From: JALHVH01 sp963773685
GTDB lineage: Bacteria; Acidobacteriota; Aminicenantia; Aminicenantales; Saccharicenantaceae
Assembly (NCBI GenBank): GCA_963773685.1
Contig: CAVZBY010000010.1
Span: 90,648-154,647, forward strand
DNA length: 64,000 nucleotides
Direction of reading: 5' to 3'
In this document: in pieces, positions 9,620 through 17,905 of the stretch
Position numbering within the stretch: position 1 is the stretch's first letter
Layout: the number at the start of each line of letters is the position of its first letter
Made by a program: the position numbers and the translations under genes
The notes under the pieces: model-generated
Told to the model about the DNA's origin: nothing
What the model saw: only the letters and a program-made list of their open reading frames with translations
Database searches by the model: none

Positions 9620-9960
9620 CGGAAATCCCCCCTAAGCCCCCCTTTAGGAAAGGGGGGAAGATCTGGAAGACATGAGCCTTCCCCTCTTTAGGAAAGGGGG
9701 AAAGCCCGGGCAGTATCATTCCCCCCTTTATAAAGGGGGCAGGGCGCCAGGATCACCCCCCTCTTTGGAAAAGGGGGACGGTGGAACTGATACCCCTTGG
9801 AAGAAGGGTGGGTCGGGACCGATCCCCCCCCGTTGCAAAAGGGGGACGGGGGAATTGATACCCCTTGGAAAAATGGAGGGGCGAGACCGATACCCTCTTG
9901 GAAAAAGGGTGGGTCGGGACCGATACCCCCCTTTGGAAAAGGGGGGTGGGGGGGATTTAG
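9620..9960. repeat. Cluster of CCCCTTT/AAAGGGG palindromic repeats
   Basis: The whole gap between efpL and ktrA is a string of degenerate copies of the stem CCCCCCTTT-N4-AAAGGGGG and its flanks. Examples start near 9633, 9681, 9720, 9757 and 9930. Several units also share the phrase GGGTCGGGACCGAT or GGGACGGGGGAATTGATACC, so local tandem duplication has occurred. No gene is seen. Confidence 0.8.
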
Positions 9961-9961
9961 G

Positions 9962-10603
9962 CTAAAGCTTCGCGAGCTCCTTCTCCTCGCCGATGACGAC
10001 GAGGATGTCGCTGTCCTTGATGACGAAATCGGCGCGGGGGATGACGACGACGTTGTCGGGGATGATCTCCTTGACCGCGATGACCTGGACGCCGTAGCGG
10101 TTGATGAGGTCGAGCTCCTTGAGCGTCTTCCCGATGAACCGCTCCGGCGGGGCGATCTCCTGGATGGTGATGCCGTTGCTGAGAGGCAGGTATTCGAGGA
10201 TGTTGGGCGAGCTCAGCCGGAGGGCCGTCCGGACGGCCATGTCCTTCTCGGGATAGACGACCTCGGTCGCCCCGACGGCCTCGAGGACCTTGGCGTGGTC
10301 ATCGGACAGGGCCTTGGTCAGGATCTTCCGGGCGCCCAGCTCGCGGAGATAGAGCGTCGTGAGGATGGACGCCTCCATCTCGTGGCCCATGCTGACGATG
10401 ACCACATCCATCTCCTGGAGGCCCAGGGCCTCGAGGTTCTCCTTCACGGCCGAGTCCGTCATCACGGCGTTGGTCGCGAAATCCTTGGCCGCGGCGACGC
10501 GCTCCCGGTCGCGATCGATGACCAGGACGTCGTGGCCCTTCCCGAAGAGCGTCTTGGCCGCGTTCGACCCGAAACTCCCGAACCCGATGACGGCGAACTT
10601 CAT
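9962..10603 (-). CDS. ktrA: KtrA/TrkA-type RCK regulatory subunit of potassium uptake
   Basis: A 213-residue cytosolic gating ring protein. Residues 1-120 are a Rossmann RCK_N domain with VIGFGSFGSNAA (dinucleotide-binding glycine motif) and the acidic end of strand 2 in VLVIDRDRERV. The C-terminal RCK_C half carries FIGKTLKELDL and DILVVIGEEKEL. Such subunits bind ATP/ADP or NAD(H) and open the partner channel. It lies 24 bp downstream of ktrB on the same strand with a good Shine-Dalgarno (AAAGGAG), so both form one operon. Confidence 0.92.
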   Translation of the reverse strand: MKFAVIGFGSFGSNAAKTLFGKGHDVLVIDRDRERVAAAKDFATNAVMTDSAVKENLEALGLQEMDVVIVSMGHEMEASILTTLYLRELGARKILTKALSDDHAKVLEAVGATEVVYPEKDMAVRTALRLSSPNILEYLPLSNGITIQEIAPPERFIGKTLKELDLINRYGVQVIAVKEIIPDNVVVIPRADFVIKDSDILVVIGEEKELAKL

Positions 10604-10627
10604 GTCAGGGAACTCCTTTCCATCCGT

Positions 10628-11890
10628 CTATCCGATCATCACGCTCTCTTCCGCGTATTCGAACCTGCCCACGGCCTTGTACCGGCTGAAGGCGTAGAGG
10701 AGAGTCACGGGGCCGACCCGGCCGACGTACATCGTCAGGATGAGGGCGGCCTTGTTCAGTGAGGTCAGCTCGGGAGTGATGCCCAGGGACAAGCCGACCG
10801 TGCCGAAGGCCGAGCAGACCTCGAAGAGGACCTCCTTGAGCCCCAGCCCGGGCTGGCCGAGGAGCAGGGTGAAGGTCATCGCGAAGATGAGGCTCATGGC
10901 CAGGGAGACGACGGTGTAAGCCTTCGTCACGTCGTCGGCGGGAATGGTCCGGCGGAAGAGCGAGGTCGATTCCCTGGCCCGCATCTTGGACCGGAGAAAG
11001 GCGAGGATGACGCCGATGGTGCTGGTCTTGACGCCGCCGCCCGTCGAGCCGGGAGAGGCGCCGACGAACATCAGGAGGATGAGCAGGTAGGCGGAGGCCG
11101 AGGTGTACGCCGTGAGGTCCACCGTGTTGAACCCGGCCGTCCTCGCGGTCACGGCCTGGAAGGTCGCGCTCAAGACCTTCTCCGCGGCGGAAAAGCCTTT
11201 CATCGAGCCGGCGTGCTCGAGCCAGAGCAGGAGGCCGGCGGAAAGAAGGACGAGGACCGCGGTCATGGAGAAGACGATCTTCGAGTGGAGAGAGAAACGG
11301 AAGCTCCTCCTCCGGACCGCGGCCGCCGTTCCCCGGGCGATCTCCCGGAGCACAAAAAATCCGAGCCCTCCGGAAACGATGAGGAGCATGATGGTCACGT
11401 TCACGGCCCAGTCGCCCCGGTAACCCGTCAGGTTGCCGCTGAACAGCGAGAATCCGGCGTTGCAGAAGGCCGAGACGCCGTGAAAGACCGCCAGGGCCAG
11501 GGCCCGTGGGGCCGGGAAGTCCCTCCGGAAGCGCAGGAACAGGGAGAGCGTCCCCGCCGCCTCCAGGCAGCCGGTGAAGACGAAGATGCTCGTCAAGAGC
11601 GACCGGAAGTCGTTCGCCCTCGAAGGCCGGAAGGTCGTCTGGACGGTCAGCCGGTCCTGGAGCGAGATCCGGCCGCCGGCCACGAGGAGGATGAGCGAGG
11701 AAAACGTCATGATCCCCAGCCCGCCGAGCTGGATGAGGGCCAGGATGACGGATTGGCCGAAGCCGCTGAATGCCGTGGCCGTGTCCACGACGACAAGGCC
11801 GGTGACGCAGACGGCCGAGGTCGATGTGAACAGGGCGTCGATGAAGGAGATGCGCCCGCCCCGGGCGCTCGCCGGAAGCCAGAGGAGCAC
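10628..11890 (-). CDS. ktrB: KtrB/TrkH potassium-translocating membrane subunit (N-terminus uncertain)
   Basis: A membrane protein of 420 residues from the only canonical start, a GTG at 11888-11890. The pore loops are recognisable: TSTSAVCVTGLVVVDT, the ALIQLGGLGIMTF helix, FHGVSAFCNAGFSLF, TARTAGFNTVDL with VGASPGSTGGGVKTST, and CSAFGTVGLSLGITP. KtrB proteins normally start about 20-25 residues earlier. The same frame continues upstream as a hydrophobic stretch (VLALSFFLAVLAGG) to a TAG near 11970 with no ATG, GTG or TTG, so either a CTG start or an indel near the A-run at 11945-11950 is likely. K+ uptake with KtrA. Confidence 0.88.
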   Translation of the reverse strand: MLLWLPASARGGRISFIDALFTSTSAVCVTGLVVVDTATAFSGFGQSVILALIQLGGLGIMTFSSLILLVAGGRISLQDRLTVQTTFRPSRANDFRSLLTSIFVFTGCLEAAGTLSLFLRFRRDFPAPRALALAVFHGVSAFCNAGFSLFSGNLTGYRGDWAVNVTIMLLIVSGGLGFFVLREIARGTAAAVRRRSFRFSLHSKIVFSMTAVLVLLSAGLLLWLEHAGSMKGFSAAEKVLSATFQAVTARTAGFNTVDLTAYTSASAYLLILLMFVGASPGSTGGGVKTSTIGVILAFLRSKMRARESTSLFRRTIPADDVTKAYTVVSLAMSLIFAMTFTLLLGQPGLGLKEVLFEVCSAFGTVGLSLGITPELTSLNKAALILTMYVGRVGPVTLLYAFSRYKAVGRFEYAEESVMIG

Positions 11891-12054
11891 CCCCCCGGCC
11901 AGGACGGCCAGGAAAAAGCTCAGGGCGAGGACCCGGGCCGGCTGGAAAAAATGATGTTGTCGCGTTCTCTAAAAGTACAACGGCGGGTCGGGGCTTGTCA
12001 ATCGCCCCAAATTGACAGGCGGGGGACCGTATGCTACTTTTGAGGCGGTGTATC
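11891..12054. promoter_or_regulatory. Divergent promoters ktrB / tolQ
   Basis: For tolQ: TTGACA at 12012-12017, 17-bp spacer, TACTTT at 12035-12040, then GAGGCGG as Shine-Dalgarno before the ATG at 12055. For ktrB, on the minus strand, TTGACA at 11997-12002 with TACTTT 18 bp further on. The two promoters are almost back to back, so the operons may compete for polymerase. Confidence 0.65.
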
Positions 12055-12718
12055 ATGAATATTATCAAACTCATCACTGACGCCTCGATCGTCGTCCAGC
12101 TCATCCTCCTCATGCTCCTGTTCTTCTCGGTCTTCTCCTGGGCCATCATCATCTTCAAGCGACGGATGCTCCGCGGCGCCGCGGCCCAGTCGCAGAAGTT
12201 CCTGAACGCGTTCCACAGGAGCAAGAACCTCACCGAGGTCGGCGAGGCCGCCCGCAAGTACAAGCTCAGCCCGCACGCCGCGCTCTTCCAGGCCGGATAC
12301 AAGGAGCTCGCCTACTTCACGAAATCGAACCCCAACACCGCCCTGACCCCCGCACGGATCGATACCCTGAACCGGGCCCTCCAGAAGGCCGCCAACCAGG
12401 AGATCGCCCGGATGGAGCGGATGATGAGCTTCCTGGCCACGACCGGGACCGTCACGCCGTTCATCGGCCTTTTCGGGACGGTCTGGGGGATCATGGACGC
12501 CTTCTTCCGCATCGGCGTCGTCCGCTCGGCCAGCCTCGTGACCGTCGCCCCGGGCATCGCCGAGGCCCTCATCGCCACGGCCGTCGGCCTCTTCGCCGCC
12601 ATCCCCGCCGTCATCGCCTACAACTTACTTCCTCGGCCGGATCAAGGACGTCATCACGGACATGGACGATTTCAATTTCGAGTTCATCGCCATCGTCGAG
12701 AGGCTCTATGGGAATTAA
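12055..12718 (+). CDS. tolQ: TolQ/ExbB proton-channel subunit (one frameshift near the C-terminus)
   Basis: An inner-membrane protein of about 220 residues with three helices: residues about 15-35, and the conserved pair in SFLATTGTVTPFIGLFGTVWGIMDAF and APGIAEALIATAVGLFAAIPAVIAYN. These form the proton path with TolR and power the Tol-Pal system. At TT 12625-12626 one T is extra. Removing it turns the tail into AYNYFLGRIKDVITDMDD, then FNFEFIAIVERLYGN, and a TAA at 12716-12718, a normal TolQ end. ATG 12055 follows GAGGCGG. tolR begins 11 bases before its stop. Confidence 0.88.
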
Positions 12719-13160
12719 CGCCTCCCCCCTGCCCTCGGCCTCCCGCAAGAGGCAGATCGGAACGTCCCTGTCCGAGATCAACGTCACCCCGTTCATCGAC
12801 GTCATGCTCGTCCTCCTCATCATCTTCATGGTCACCGCCCCGATGATGCAGTCGGGGATCGGCGTCGCCCTGCCCCGGGCCGAGACGGATTCGGCCCCGG
12901 CCGAGGAAGGGCTGACCCTGACCGTCACCCCGGACAAGTACATCCACATCGACGGCGCGGTCATCAACATCAACCTCCTCGAGCGCCGGCTCCAGGGGTT
13001 CTTCGCCGGCAAGGCCAAGAAGATCGTCTACATCAAGGCCGACGAGAGCCTGCCCTACGGCGTCATCGTCAGCATCATGGACATCGCCAAGAAGGCCGGC
13101 GTCGAGACGATCGGGCTCGTCACCGAGCCCGTCGAGCCGCCTTCCGGCAAGAAAAAATGA
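12708..13160 (+). CDS. tolR: TolR/ExbD energy-transducing subunit
   Basis: A 150-residue single-pass protein. The conserved segment SEINVTPFIDVMLVLLIIFM contains the transmembrane Asp used in proton flow; the periplasmic part (ending KKAGVETIGLVTEP) has the ExbD/TolR fold. It overlaps tolQ by 11 bp and the downstream TolA-like gene by 4 bp, indicating coupled translation in tolQRAB. The Tol setting makes TolR more likely than ExbD. Confidence 0.92.
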   Translation: MGINASPLPSASRKRQIGTSLSEINVTPFIDVMLVLLIIFMVTAPMMQSGIGVALPRAETDSAPAEEGLTLTVTPDKYIHIDGAVININLLERRLQGFFAGKAKKIVYIKADESLPYGVIVSIMDIAKKAGVETIGLVTEPVEPPSGKKK

Positions 13161-13954
13161 TGACCAGGTCCCCGGTGAACGAACGGACGTTCAAGCGGGC
13201 GATGGTCTATTCGGCCGTCTTCCACGCCGTCCTGTTCACCATGATCGCCCTCTCCCCGTCCTTGCCGAAGCCCGGGAAGAAGGGCATGATCCATTACGTC
13301 AGCTTCGGCGGGTTCCCCGGCGGGGGCGGAGGCCCGGGAGGCGGCGGCGCCGCGGCCAAGCCGGCCGTCCGGGCGCCCGCCAAGAAAGAGACCCTCCGGG
13401 ACCTGACCGTCGCCTCCAAGGTCAAGCCCCAGGTCAAGCCCTCCATGACCTACCCCGTCGACAAGCCGAAGAAGGACCGGACCGACAAGGACCCGAAGAA
13501 AGCCGCGATCACGAAGCCCCAGCCGGACGCCGCGCCGGCGGGCGCGACCGAGACGGCCGGGCAGACCGGTTCCGGGGCCGGGTCGGGCGTCCGGATCGGC
13601 CTCGGCGAGGGGACCGGGAGCGGCGGCCTCGGGTCCGGTTACGGGGACCAGATCGGCCTCTCCGATTTCCCCTATCAGTATTACCTCCAGATCATCTCGG
13701 ACCGGGTCTCCTCGAGCTGGTTCACGGCTCTCGTGGACCCGGGGGTCGCCGGGACCTTCTTCACGACCGTCTATTTCAAGATCCTGAGGAACGGCCAGAT
13801 CTCGGACCTGAAGGTCAAGGAATCGAGCGGGATCGCGTCGCTGGACATGTCCGCCCAGCGGGCCATCCAGATCTCCGCGCCGTTCCCGCCCCTTCCGAGC
13901 GATTACGACGGGGCCTACCTCGGCATCCATCTCATCTTCGAGCATTCCAAATGA
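13157..13954 (+). CDS. TolA/TonB-like periplasm-spanning protein with Gly-rich and Lys/Pro linker
   Basis: A 265-residue protein in the tolA position. One N-terminal helix (residues about 14-34, MVYSAVFHAVLFTMIALSP) anchors it to the inner membrane. It is followed by a glycine tract (GGFPGGGGGPGGGG), a Lys/Pro-rich linker with KVKPQVKP and KPKKDRTDKDPKKA, a second Gly/Ser tract (GSGAGSGVRIGLGEGTGSGG) and a C-terminal TonB/TolA fold (TTVYFKILRNGQISDLKVKE, SAQRAIQISAPFPPLPSDY). The long Ala/Lys helix of E. coli TolA is absent, so the span is probably an extended chain. Start overlaps tolR by 4 bp. Confidence 0.8.
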   Translation: MMTRSPVNERTFKRAMVYSAVFHAVLFTMIALSPSLPKPGKKGMIHYVSFGGFPGGGGGPGGGGAAAKPAVRAPAKKETLRDLTVASKVKPQVKPSMTYPVDKPKKDRTDKDPKKAAITKPQPDAAPAGATETAGQTGSGAGSGVRIGLGEGTGSGGLGSGYGDQIGLSDFPYQYYLQIISDRVSSSWFTALVDPGVAGTFFTTVYFKILRNGQISDLKVKESSGIASLDMSAQRAIQISAPFPPLPSDYDGAYLGIHLIFEHSK

Positions 13955-15246
13955 ACCATCGCCTCATTCCTCTTGTGGCTCTCGTTGCTTCGGTAATGAG
14001 CCCCGCCCTTCCCGCCGCCGCCCAGCAGGAGGTCGTCCTGACCATCCGCGAGGGAACGCCCATGATCCCGCTGGCCCTGCCGGACTTCCTCGTCCGCTCG
14101 AATTCGCCGGAGGCCCGGGCCGCGGCCGAGGAGATCCGCAAGGTCCTCGAGGACGACCTGCGCTACAGCCGCGTTTTCCAGATCCTGCCCAAGGCCCACT
14201 ACGGCTACATCCGGCCCCTGAGCCCGGACAAGGTCTTCTTCAAGGACTGGGACTCCATCCAGGCCAAGCTCCTGCTGGCCGGCGAGATCGCCGAGGAGGG
14301 CAAGAGCATCGTCTTCGAGGGGAAGCTCTACGACGTCAAGAGCGAGCGCTTCATCCTCGGCAAGCGCTATCAGCCCGAAAAGAAGGCCCTCCGCCTGGCC
14401 GCCCACCGGATGGCCGACGAGATCATGAAGCTCTACGGCGAGCGGCCCATCTTCACGTCGAAGATCGCCTTCGTCTCCAACCGGGACGGCAACGACGAGA
14501 TCTACATGATGGACTACGACGGCGGGGGCCAGACCCGGATCACGTTCAACCGGATCAAGGATTACATGCCCGGCTGGGCCCCCGACCAGCGGAGGATCGT
14601 CTACACGACCTACAAGCGGAGCAATCCCGACCTGGTCATCCTGTCCCTCTACGAGGGGAAGAGCACGACCGTCGCGGGGCGCGGGACCAATTTCTCCGGC
14701 GCTTTCTCCCCGGACGGGAAGAAGCTGGCCTTCTGCTCGACCATGGACGGGAACGCCGAGATCTACACGGCCGAGGCCGACGGGACGAAGGTCCGGCGGC
14801 TGACCATCAATGCGGCCATCGAAACGGCCCCGTCCTGGTCGCCGACCGGCCGGGAGATCGCCTTCACCTCGGACCGCCTGGGGACCGGGACGCCCCAGAT
14901 CTATATCATGGACGCCGAGGGCTCGAACGTCCGCAAGGTCAGCTTCGGCGGGAACTACCACGACGCCCCCGCCTGGTCGCCCGACGGCGAGCGGATCGCC
15001 TTCGTCTCCCGGGTCGACAACGTCTTCGATATCTACGTCCTGAACCTCAGGACCCAGCAGATCGTCAAGCTCACCGAGAGCAACGCCCGGAACGAGAACC
15101 CGAGCTGGAGCCCCGACGGGCGCCATCTGGTCTTCGCCTCGAACCTCAAGGGCTCGATCCAGATCTACACCGTCGATTACGACGGGGCCAACCTCCGCCG
15201 CCTGACGTCGAGCGGGGAGAACAAGCTCGCCAACTGGACGAATTGA
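13951..15246 (+). CDS. tolB: TolB periplasmic beta-propeller
   Basis: A 431-residue secreted protein with a signal peptide (LIPLVALVASVMSPALPAAA), an N-terminal alpha/beta domain (about 25-170) and a six-bladed propeller whose repeats read SPDGKKLAF, SPTGREIAFTSDR, SPDGERIAFVSR and SPDGRHLVFASN. TolB binds Pal and relays TolA contact during envelope constriction. It overlaps the TolA-like gene by 4 bp. The stop is followed by a 140-bp gap with a separate promoter for pal. Confidence 0.93.
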   Translation: MNHRLIPLVALVASVMSPALPAAAQQEVVLTIREGTPMIPLALPDFLVRSNSPEARAAAEEIRKVLEDDLRYSRVFQILPKAHYGYIRPLSPDKVFFKDWDSIQAKLLLAGEIAEEGKSIVFEGKLYDVKSERFILGKRYQPEKKALRLAAHRMADEIMKLYGERPIFTSKIAFVSNRDGNDEIYMMDYDGGGQTRITFNRIKDYMPGWAPDQRRIVYTTYKRSNPDLVILSLYEGKSTTVAGRGTNFSGAFSPDGKKLAFCSTMDGNAEIYTAEADGTKVRRLTINAAIETAPSWSPTGREIAFTSDRLGTGTPQIYIMDAEGSNVRKVSFGGNYHDAPAWSPDGERIAFVSRVDNVFDIYVLNLRTQQIVKLTESNARNENPSWSPDGRHLVFASNLKGSIQIYTVDYDGANLRRLTSSGENKLANWTN

Positions 15247-15388
15247 CCCCCACGGGGGAGCCGAAGCCCCCCCTGGTGCCGGGACCCGGTCCCCGGCCTT
15301 AATAAGGCCGGTTTCCGGCCGAATTCTATTGACAGAACCGGACCCAAACGGTATATAAAACTAGCAACGCAGGAACTCAGGAGGTCCC
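15247..15388 (+). promoter_or_regulatory. pal promoter and upstream palindrome
   Basis: A perfect 19-bp palindrome, CCGGCCTTAATAAGGCCGG, lies at 15293-15311 and could be an operator or a weak terminator stem (no T-run follows). Downstream come TTGACA at 15329-15334, a 17-bp spacer and TATATA at 15352-15357, then AGGAGG just before the ATG at 15389. pal-cpoB-ssb can therefore be transcribed independently of tolQRAB. Confidence 0.7.
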
Positions 15389-15934
15389 ATGAAAAAGTTC
15401 GTCGTATACGCGCTCGCCATCGTCCTCGTCGTCGCCTTCTTCGCCGGCTGCAAGAAGAAGGTCCAGGAGGTCCCCCCGCCTCCGCAGGTCAAGGAACAGC
15501 CCCGGGTCGAGAAGGTCGAGGAGCCCGTCGTCCAGGAGCCCGTTCTCAGCGAAGAAGAGATCTTCATGTCCAAGTCGCTCGAGCAGATCAACAAGGAACA
15601 GCCCCTGGCGATGATCCACTTCGATTACGACAAATACTTCGTTCGCGAGGACGCCAAGCCGGTCCTGGAAAAGAACGCGTCCTGGCTGAACAAGTTCCGG
15701 ACCGTCAAGCTGCTGGTCGAAGGCCACAGCGACGAGCGCGGGACCGAGGACTATAACCTCGCCCTGGGCGAGAAGCGGGCCAAGAGCGCCTTCGATTACC
15801 TGGTCTCCCTGGGCATCTCCGCCGACCGGATGAGGATCATCTCCTACGGCAAGAGCCAGCCCCTCGCGAGCGGCCACGACGAAGCGTCCTGGCAGATGAA
15901 CCGGCGCGCCCAGTTCATCATCATCGAAAAATAA
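15389..15934 (+). CDS. pal: Pal peptidoglycan-associated lipoprotein
   Basis: A 181-residue outer-membrane lipoprotein. The signal peptide ends in FFAGC with the lipidated Cys at 21; a Pro/Glu-rich linker (residues 25-50) leads to an OmpA-like domain with IHFDYDKYFVREDAKPVL, LLVEGHSDERGTEDYNLALG and MNRRAQFIII, where Asp and Arg residues bind diaminopimelate in peptidoglycan. Strong Shine-Dalgarno and promoter upstream. The next gene starts 4 bp after the stop. Confidence 0.95.
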   Translation: MKKFVVYALAIVLVVAFFAGCKKKVQEVPPPPQVKEQPRVEKVEEPVVQEPVLSEEEIFMSKSLEQINKEQPLAMIHFDYDKYFVREDAKPVLEKNASWLNKFRTVKLLVEGHSDERGTEDYNLALGEKRAKSAFDYLVSLGISADRMRIISYGKSQPLASGHDEASWQMNRRAQFIIIEK

Positions 15935-15937
15935 GCC

Positions 15938-16795
15938 GTGAACGCAAGAACGATCGGGGCATGCCTGCTTTGCGTCGTGCCCCTCTGGTCCGCCGGCGCC
16001 GACAAGACCAAGAAAGCCTACGAGCTCATCTATGACGACGTCCAGATCCTCAAGAAGCAGGTCCTGGACATCGCCGACCGGCTCGAAAGGAACACCGAGG
16101 AGATCCGGCTCGTCCGGCAGCAGCTCGACGCCCTCGGAGAATCCTTGCAGCGTTCGCAGGCGGACCAGGCCGGCCTGAAGGAGGACCTGAAGGCCGTCCC
16201 GCAGCAGTACCAGGCCCTGGCCGGGAGGATCGAGCAGTTGAGCCTCGACCTGGCCCGGATCTCGGACGCGCTGATCGCCCTGAGGGGAGGCGCTCCGCCG
16301 GCCTCGGCCGCAGAGGCCGCGCCGGCCGAGGCGAAGGCCCCGGGCGGCGCCGCTCCCGCCGCCAAACCCGAGGACAAGGCCGGGACGCCCCCGCCGCCGC
16401 CCCTGTCCACCAACATCTCTCCCCAGGACATCTACAACATGGCCTACAACGACTACCTCAAGGGGAACTTCGACCTGGCCGTCGAAGGGTTCAAGATGTA
16501 CAAGGAGCACTTCCCCGCCAGCCCGCTGGCCGACAACGCGCTCTACTGGATCGGCGAGTGCGCCTACAGCCAACGGAGGTTCGAGGACGCCGTCAACACG
16601 TTCAACGAGCTCATCCTCGCCTATCCGCAGGCGGACAAGGTCGCGGCCGCCTATCTCAAGAAGGGCATGAGCTTCGCGGAAATGGGCCGGACCGAGGAGG
16701 CCCTCGCGGCCTTCAAGCTCCTCGTCGCGAAATTCCCGGTCGAGGAAGAGACCCGCATCGCCCAACAGAAGATCAAGGAACTGGGGGAGAAATGA
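15938..16795 (+). CDS. cpoB: CpoB/YbgF-like periplasmic TPR protein
   Basis: A 285-residue secreted protein in the usual place after pal. GTG start (15938-15940) and a signal peptide ending near WSAGA. Residues about 30-110 are a coiled coil (QVLDIADRLERNTEEIRLV), followed by an Ala/Pro linker and C-terminal TPR repeats (MAYNDYLKGNFDLAVEGFKM, NALYWIGECAYSQRRFEDAV, AYLKKGMSFAEMGRTEEALA). CpoB coordinates Tol energy with peptidoglycan synthesis at division. Its TGA overlaps the ssb start (ATGA). Confidence 0.88.
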   Translation: MNARTIGACLLCVVPLWSAGADKTKKAYELIYDDVQILKKQVLDIADRLERNTEEIRLVRQQLDALGESLQRSQADQAGLKEDLKAVPQQYQALAGRIEQLSLDLARISDALIALRGGAPPASAAEAAPAEAKAPGGAAPAAKPEDKAGTPPPPPLSTNISPQDIYNMAYNDYLKGNFDLAVEGFKMYKEHFPASPLADNALYWIGECAYSQRRFEDAVNTFNELILAYPQADKVAAAYLKKGMSFAEMGRTEEALAAFKLLVAKFPVEEETRIAQQKIKELGEK

Positions 16796-17256
16796 GAGAC
16801 GTCAACAGCCTGAACAAGGTCATCCTGGTCGGCCGCCTGGGTCAAAGGCCCGAGGCGCGCTTCATTCCCGGAACGGAGCGCAAGGTCGTTCACTTCACCC
16901 TGGCCACCAACGAGCGGTTCTTCAACAAGAACACGAACGAGGCCGTCAACAGGACCGAATGGCACCGCATCGTGGTCTGGGGCCCGTTGGCCGATTTCTG
17001 CGAGAAATACCTCACCCAGGGCAAGCAGATCCTCCTCGAGGGCAAGCTCCGGACCCGGCCCTGGCAGGACAAGGACGGGAACAAGCGCTCGACGACCGAG
17101 GTCGAGGCCCAGAACATCGTCCTCCTCGGCAAGCGGGAGGATTCGGGCCGCGAAGAATCCGTTGCCGAGGGCCCCTCCGCCCCGGATTTCCCGATGGAAG
17201 GCGACGAAACGGCCCACGGGAGCGGGAGCGGCGGAGACGACGACATCCCGTTCTGA
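16792..17256 (+). CDS. ssb: Single-stranded DNA-binding protein
   Basis: A 154-residue SSB. The OB-fold begins SLNKVILVGRLGQRPEARF and contains TEWHRIVVWGPLADFCEKYL and ILLEGKLRTRPWQDKDG. The tail is acidic and glycine-rich and ends in DDDIPF, the peptide that recruits repair and replication proteins. The ATG overlaps the cpoB stop by 4 bp, so ssb is translationally coupled to a cell-envelope operon, an uncommon setting. Confidence 0.95.
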   Translation: MRDVNSLNKVILVGRLGQRPEARFIPGTERKVVHFTLATNERFFNKNTNEAVNRTEWHRIVVWGPLADFCEKYLTQGKQILLEGKLRTRPWQDKDGNKRSTTEVEAQNIVLLGKREDSGREESVAEGPSAPDFPMEGDETAHGSGSGGDDDIPF

Positions 17257-17289
17257 GGCCCGACGCGCGAGGCCCCGGGAGCCACGGTC

Positions 17290-17667
17290 ATGGACGCCCA
17301 CGACGATCTCGAAAAGTCCTTCCGGGAGCGCATCCTCGAAGACGTCCGCCCCTGGGGGAAGTTCCGGGCCTACCCGTACGAGCTCGGGGCGACCGTCAAG
17401 ATCATCACGGTCGAGCCCGGCCGGTCCCTGTCGCTCCAATTCCATCACCGGCGCGCCGAATTCTGGGTCGCCCTCGACCCGGGCCTCGAGGTGACCGTGG
17501 GCGAGCGGGTCTGGTCGCCCGCGCCGAACGAGGAGATCTTCATCCCCCGGAAGGCCCTCCACCGCCTTCGGGGCCTCGGTCCCCTGCCCGCCCGCGTCAT
17601 GGAGATCTGGATCGGCGATCCCGACGAGTCCGACATCGTCCGCGTCAAGGACGACTTCGGACGCTGA
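17290..17667 (+). CDS. Stand-alone mannose-6-phosphate isomerase type II-like cupin
   Basis: A 125-residue single cupin matching the C-terminal domain of bifunctional ManC/AlgA proteins. The opening RPWGKFRAYPYELGATVKII and the metal-site motif PGRSLSLQFHHRRAEFWVAL are diagnostic; EIFIPRKALHRLRGLG supplies the second His. As an isolated domain it may be a mannose-6-phosphate isomerase, but no GDP-mannose gene is adjacent. GGGAG lies before the ATG. It starts 33 bp after ssb and is probably the last gene of that unit. Confidence 0.8.
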   Translation: MDAHDDLEKSFRERILEDVRPWGKFRAYPYELGATVKIITVEPGRSLSLQFHHRRAEFWVALDPGLEVTVGERVWSPAPNEEIFIPRKALHRLRGLGPLPARVMEIWIGDPDESDIVRVKDDFGR

Positions 17668-17905
17668 AGCCCCCATCTTGGCCCCCCTTTGGAAAAGGGG
17701 GGTGCGGGGGGATTTGCCGAACCTACATAGATCCTCCCCTGGCCCTTCTTTGTCAAAGCGATTAATAAATCCCCCCAAAACCCCCCTTTAGGAAAGGGGG
17801 GAAATCAACACGTCATCGATAGAAATGGGGAAAAAGCCATTTACATAGCCCTCCCTTCACGGCCGAAAGTCGGGATCGCCGGGCAAGGAAATGGTGGCGG
17901 AGGGG
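17668..17905. repeat. Palindromic repeats between convergent genes
   Basis: Two copies of the CCCCCCTTT/AAAGGGGGG element (about 17681-17715 and 17771-17805) fill the gap between the convergent cupin and ptsI genes. Their stem-loops could act as a bidirectional terminator, although no clean T-run follows either stem. Confidence 0.7.

Noticed and set aside
9620..9960. Small proteins rich in KGG/PPF motifs in the repeat regions
   Set aside because: These translations arise from family A repeats in any frame and have no start signals or conservation pattern.
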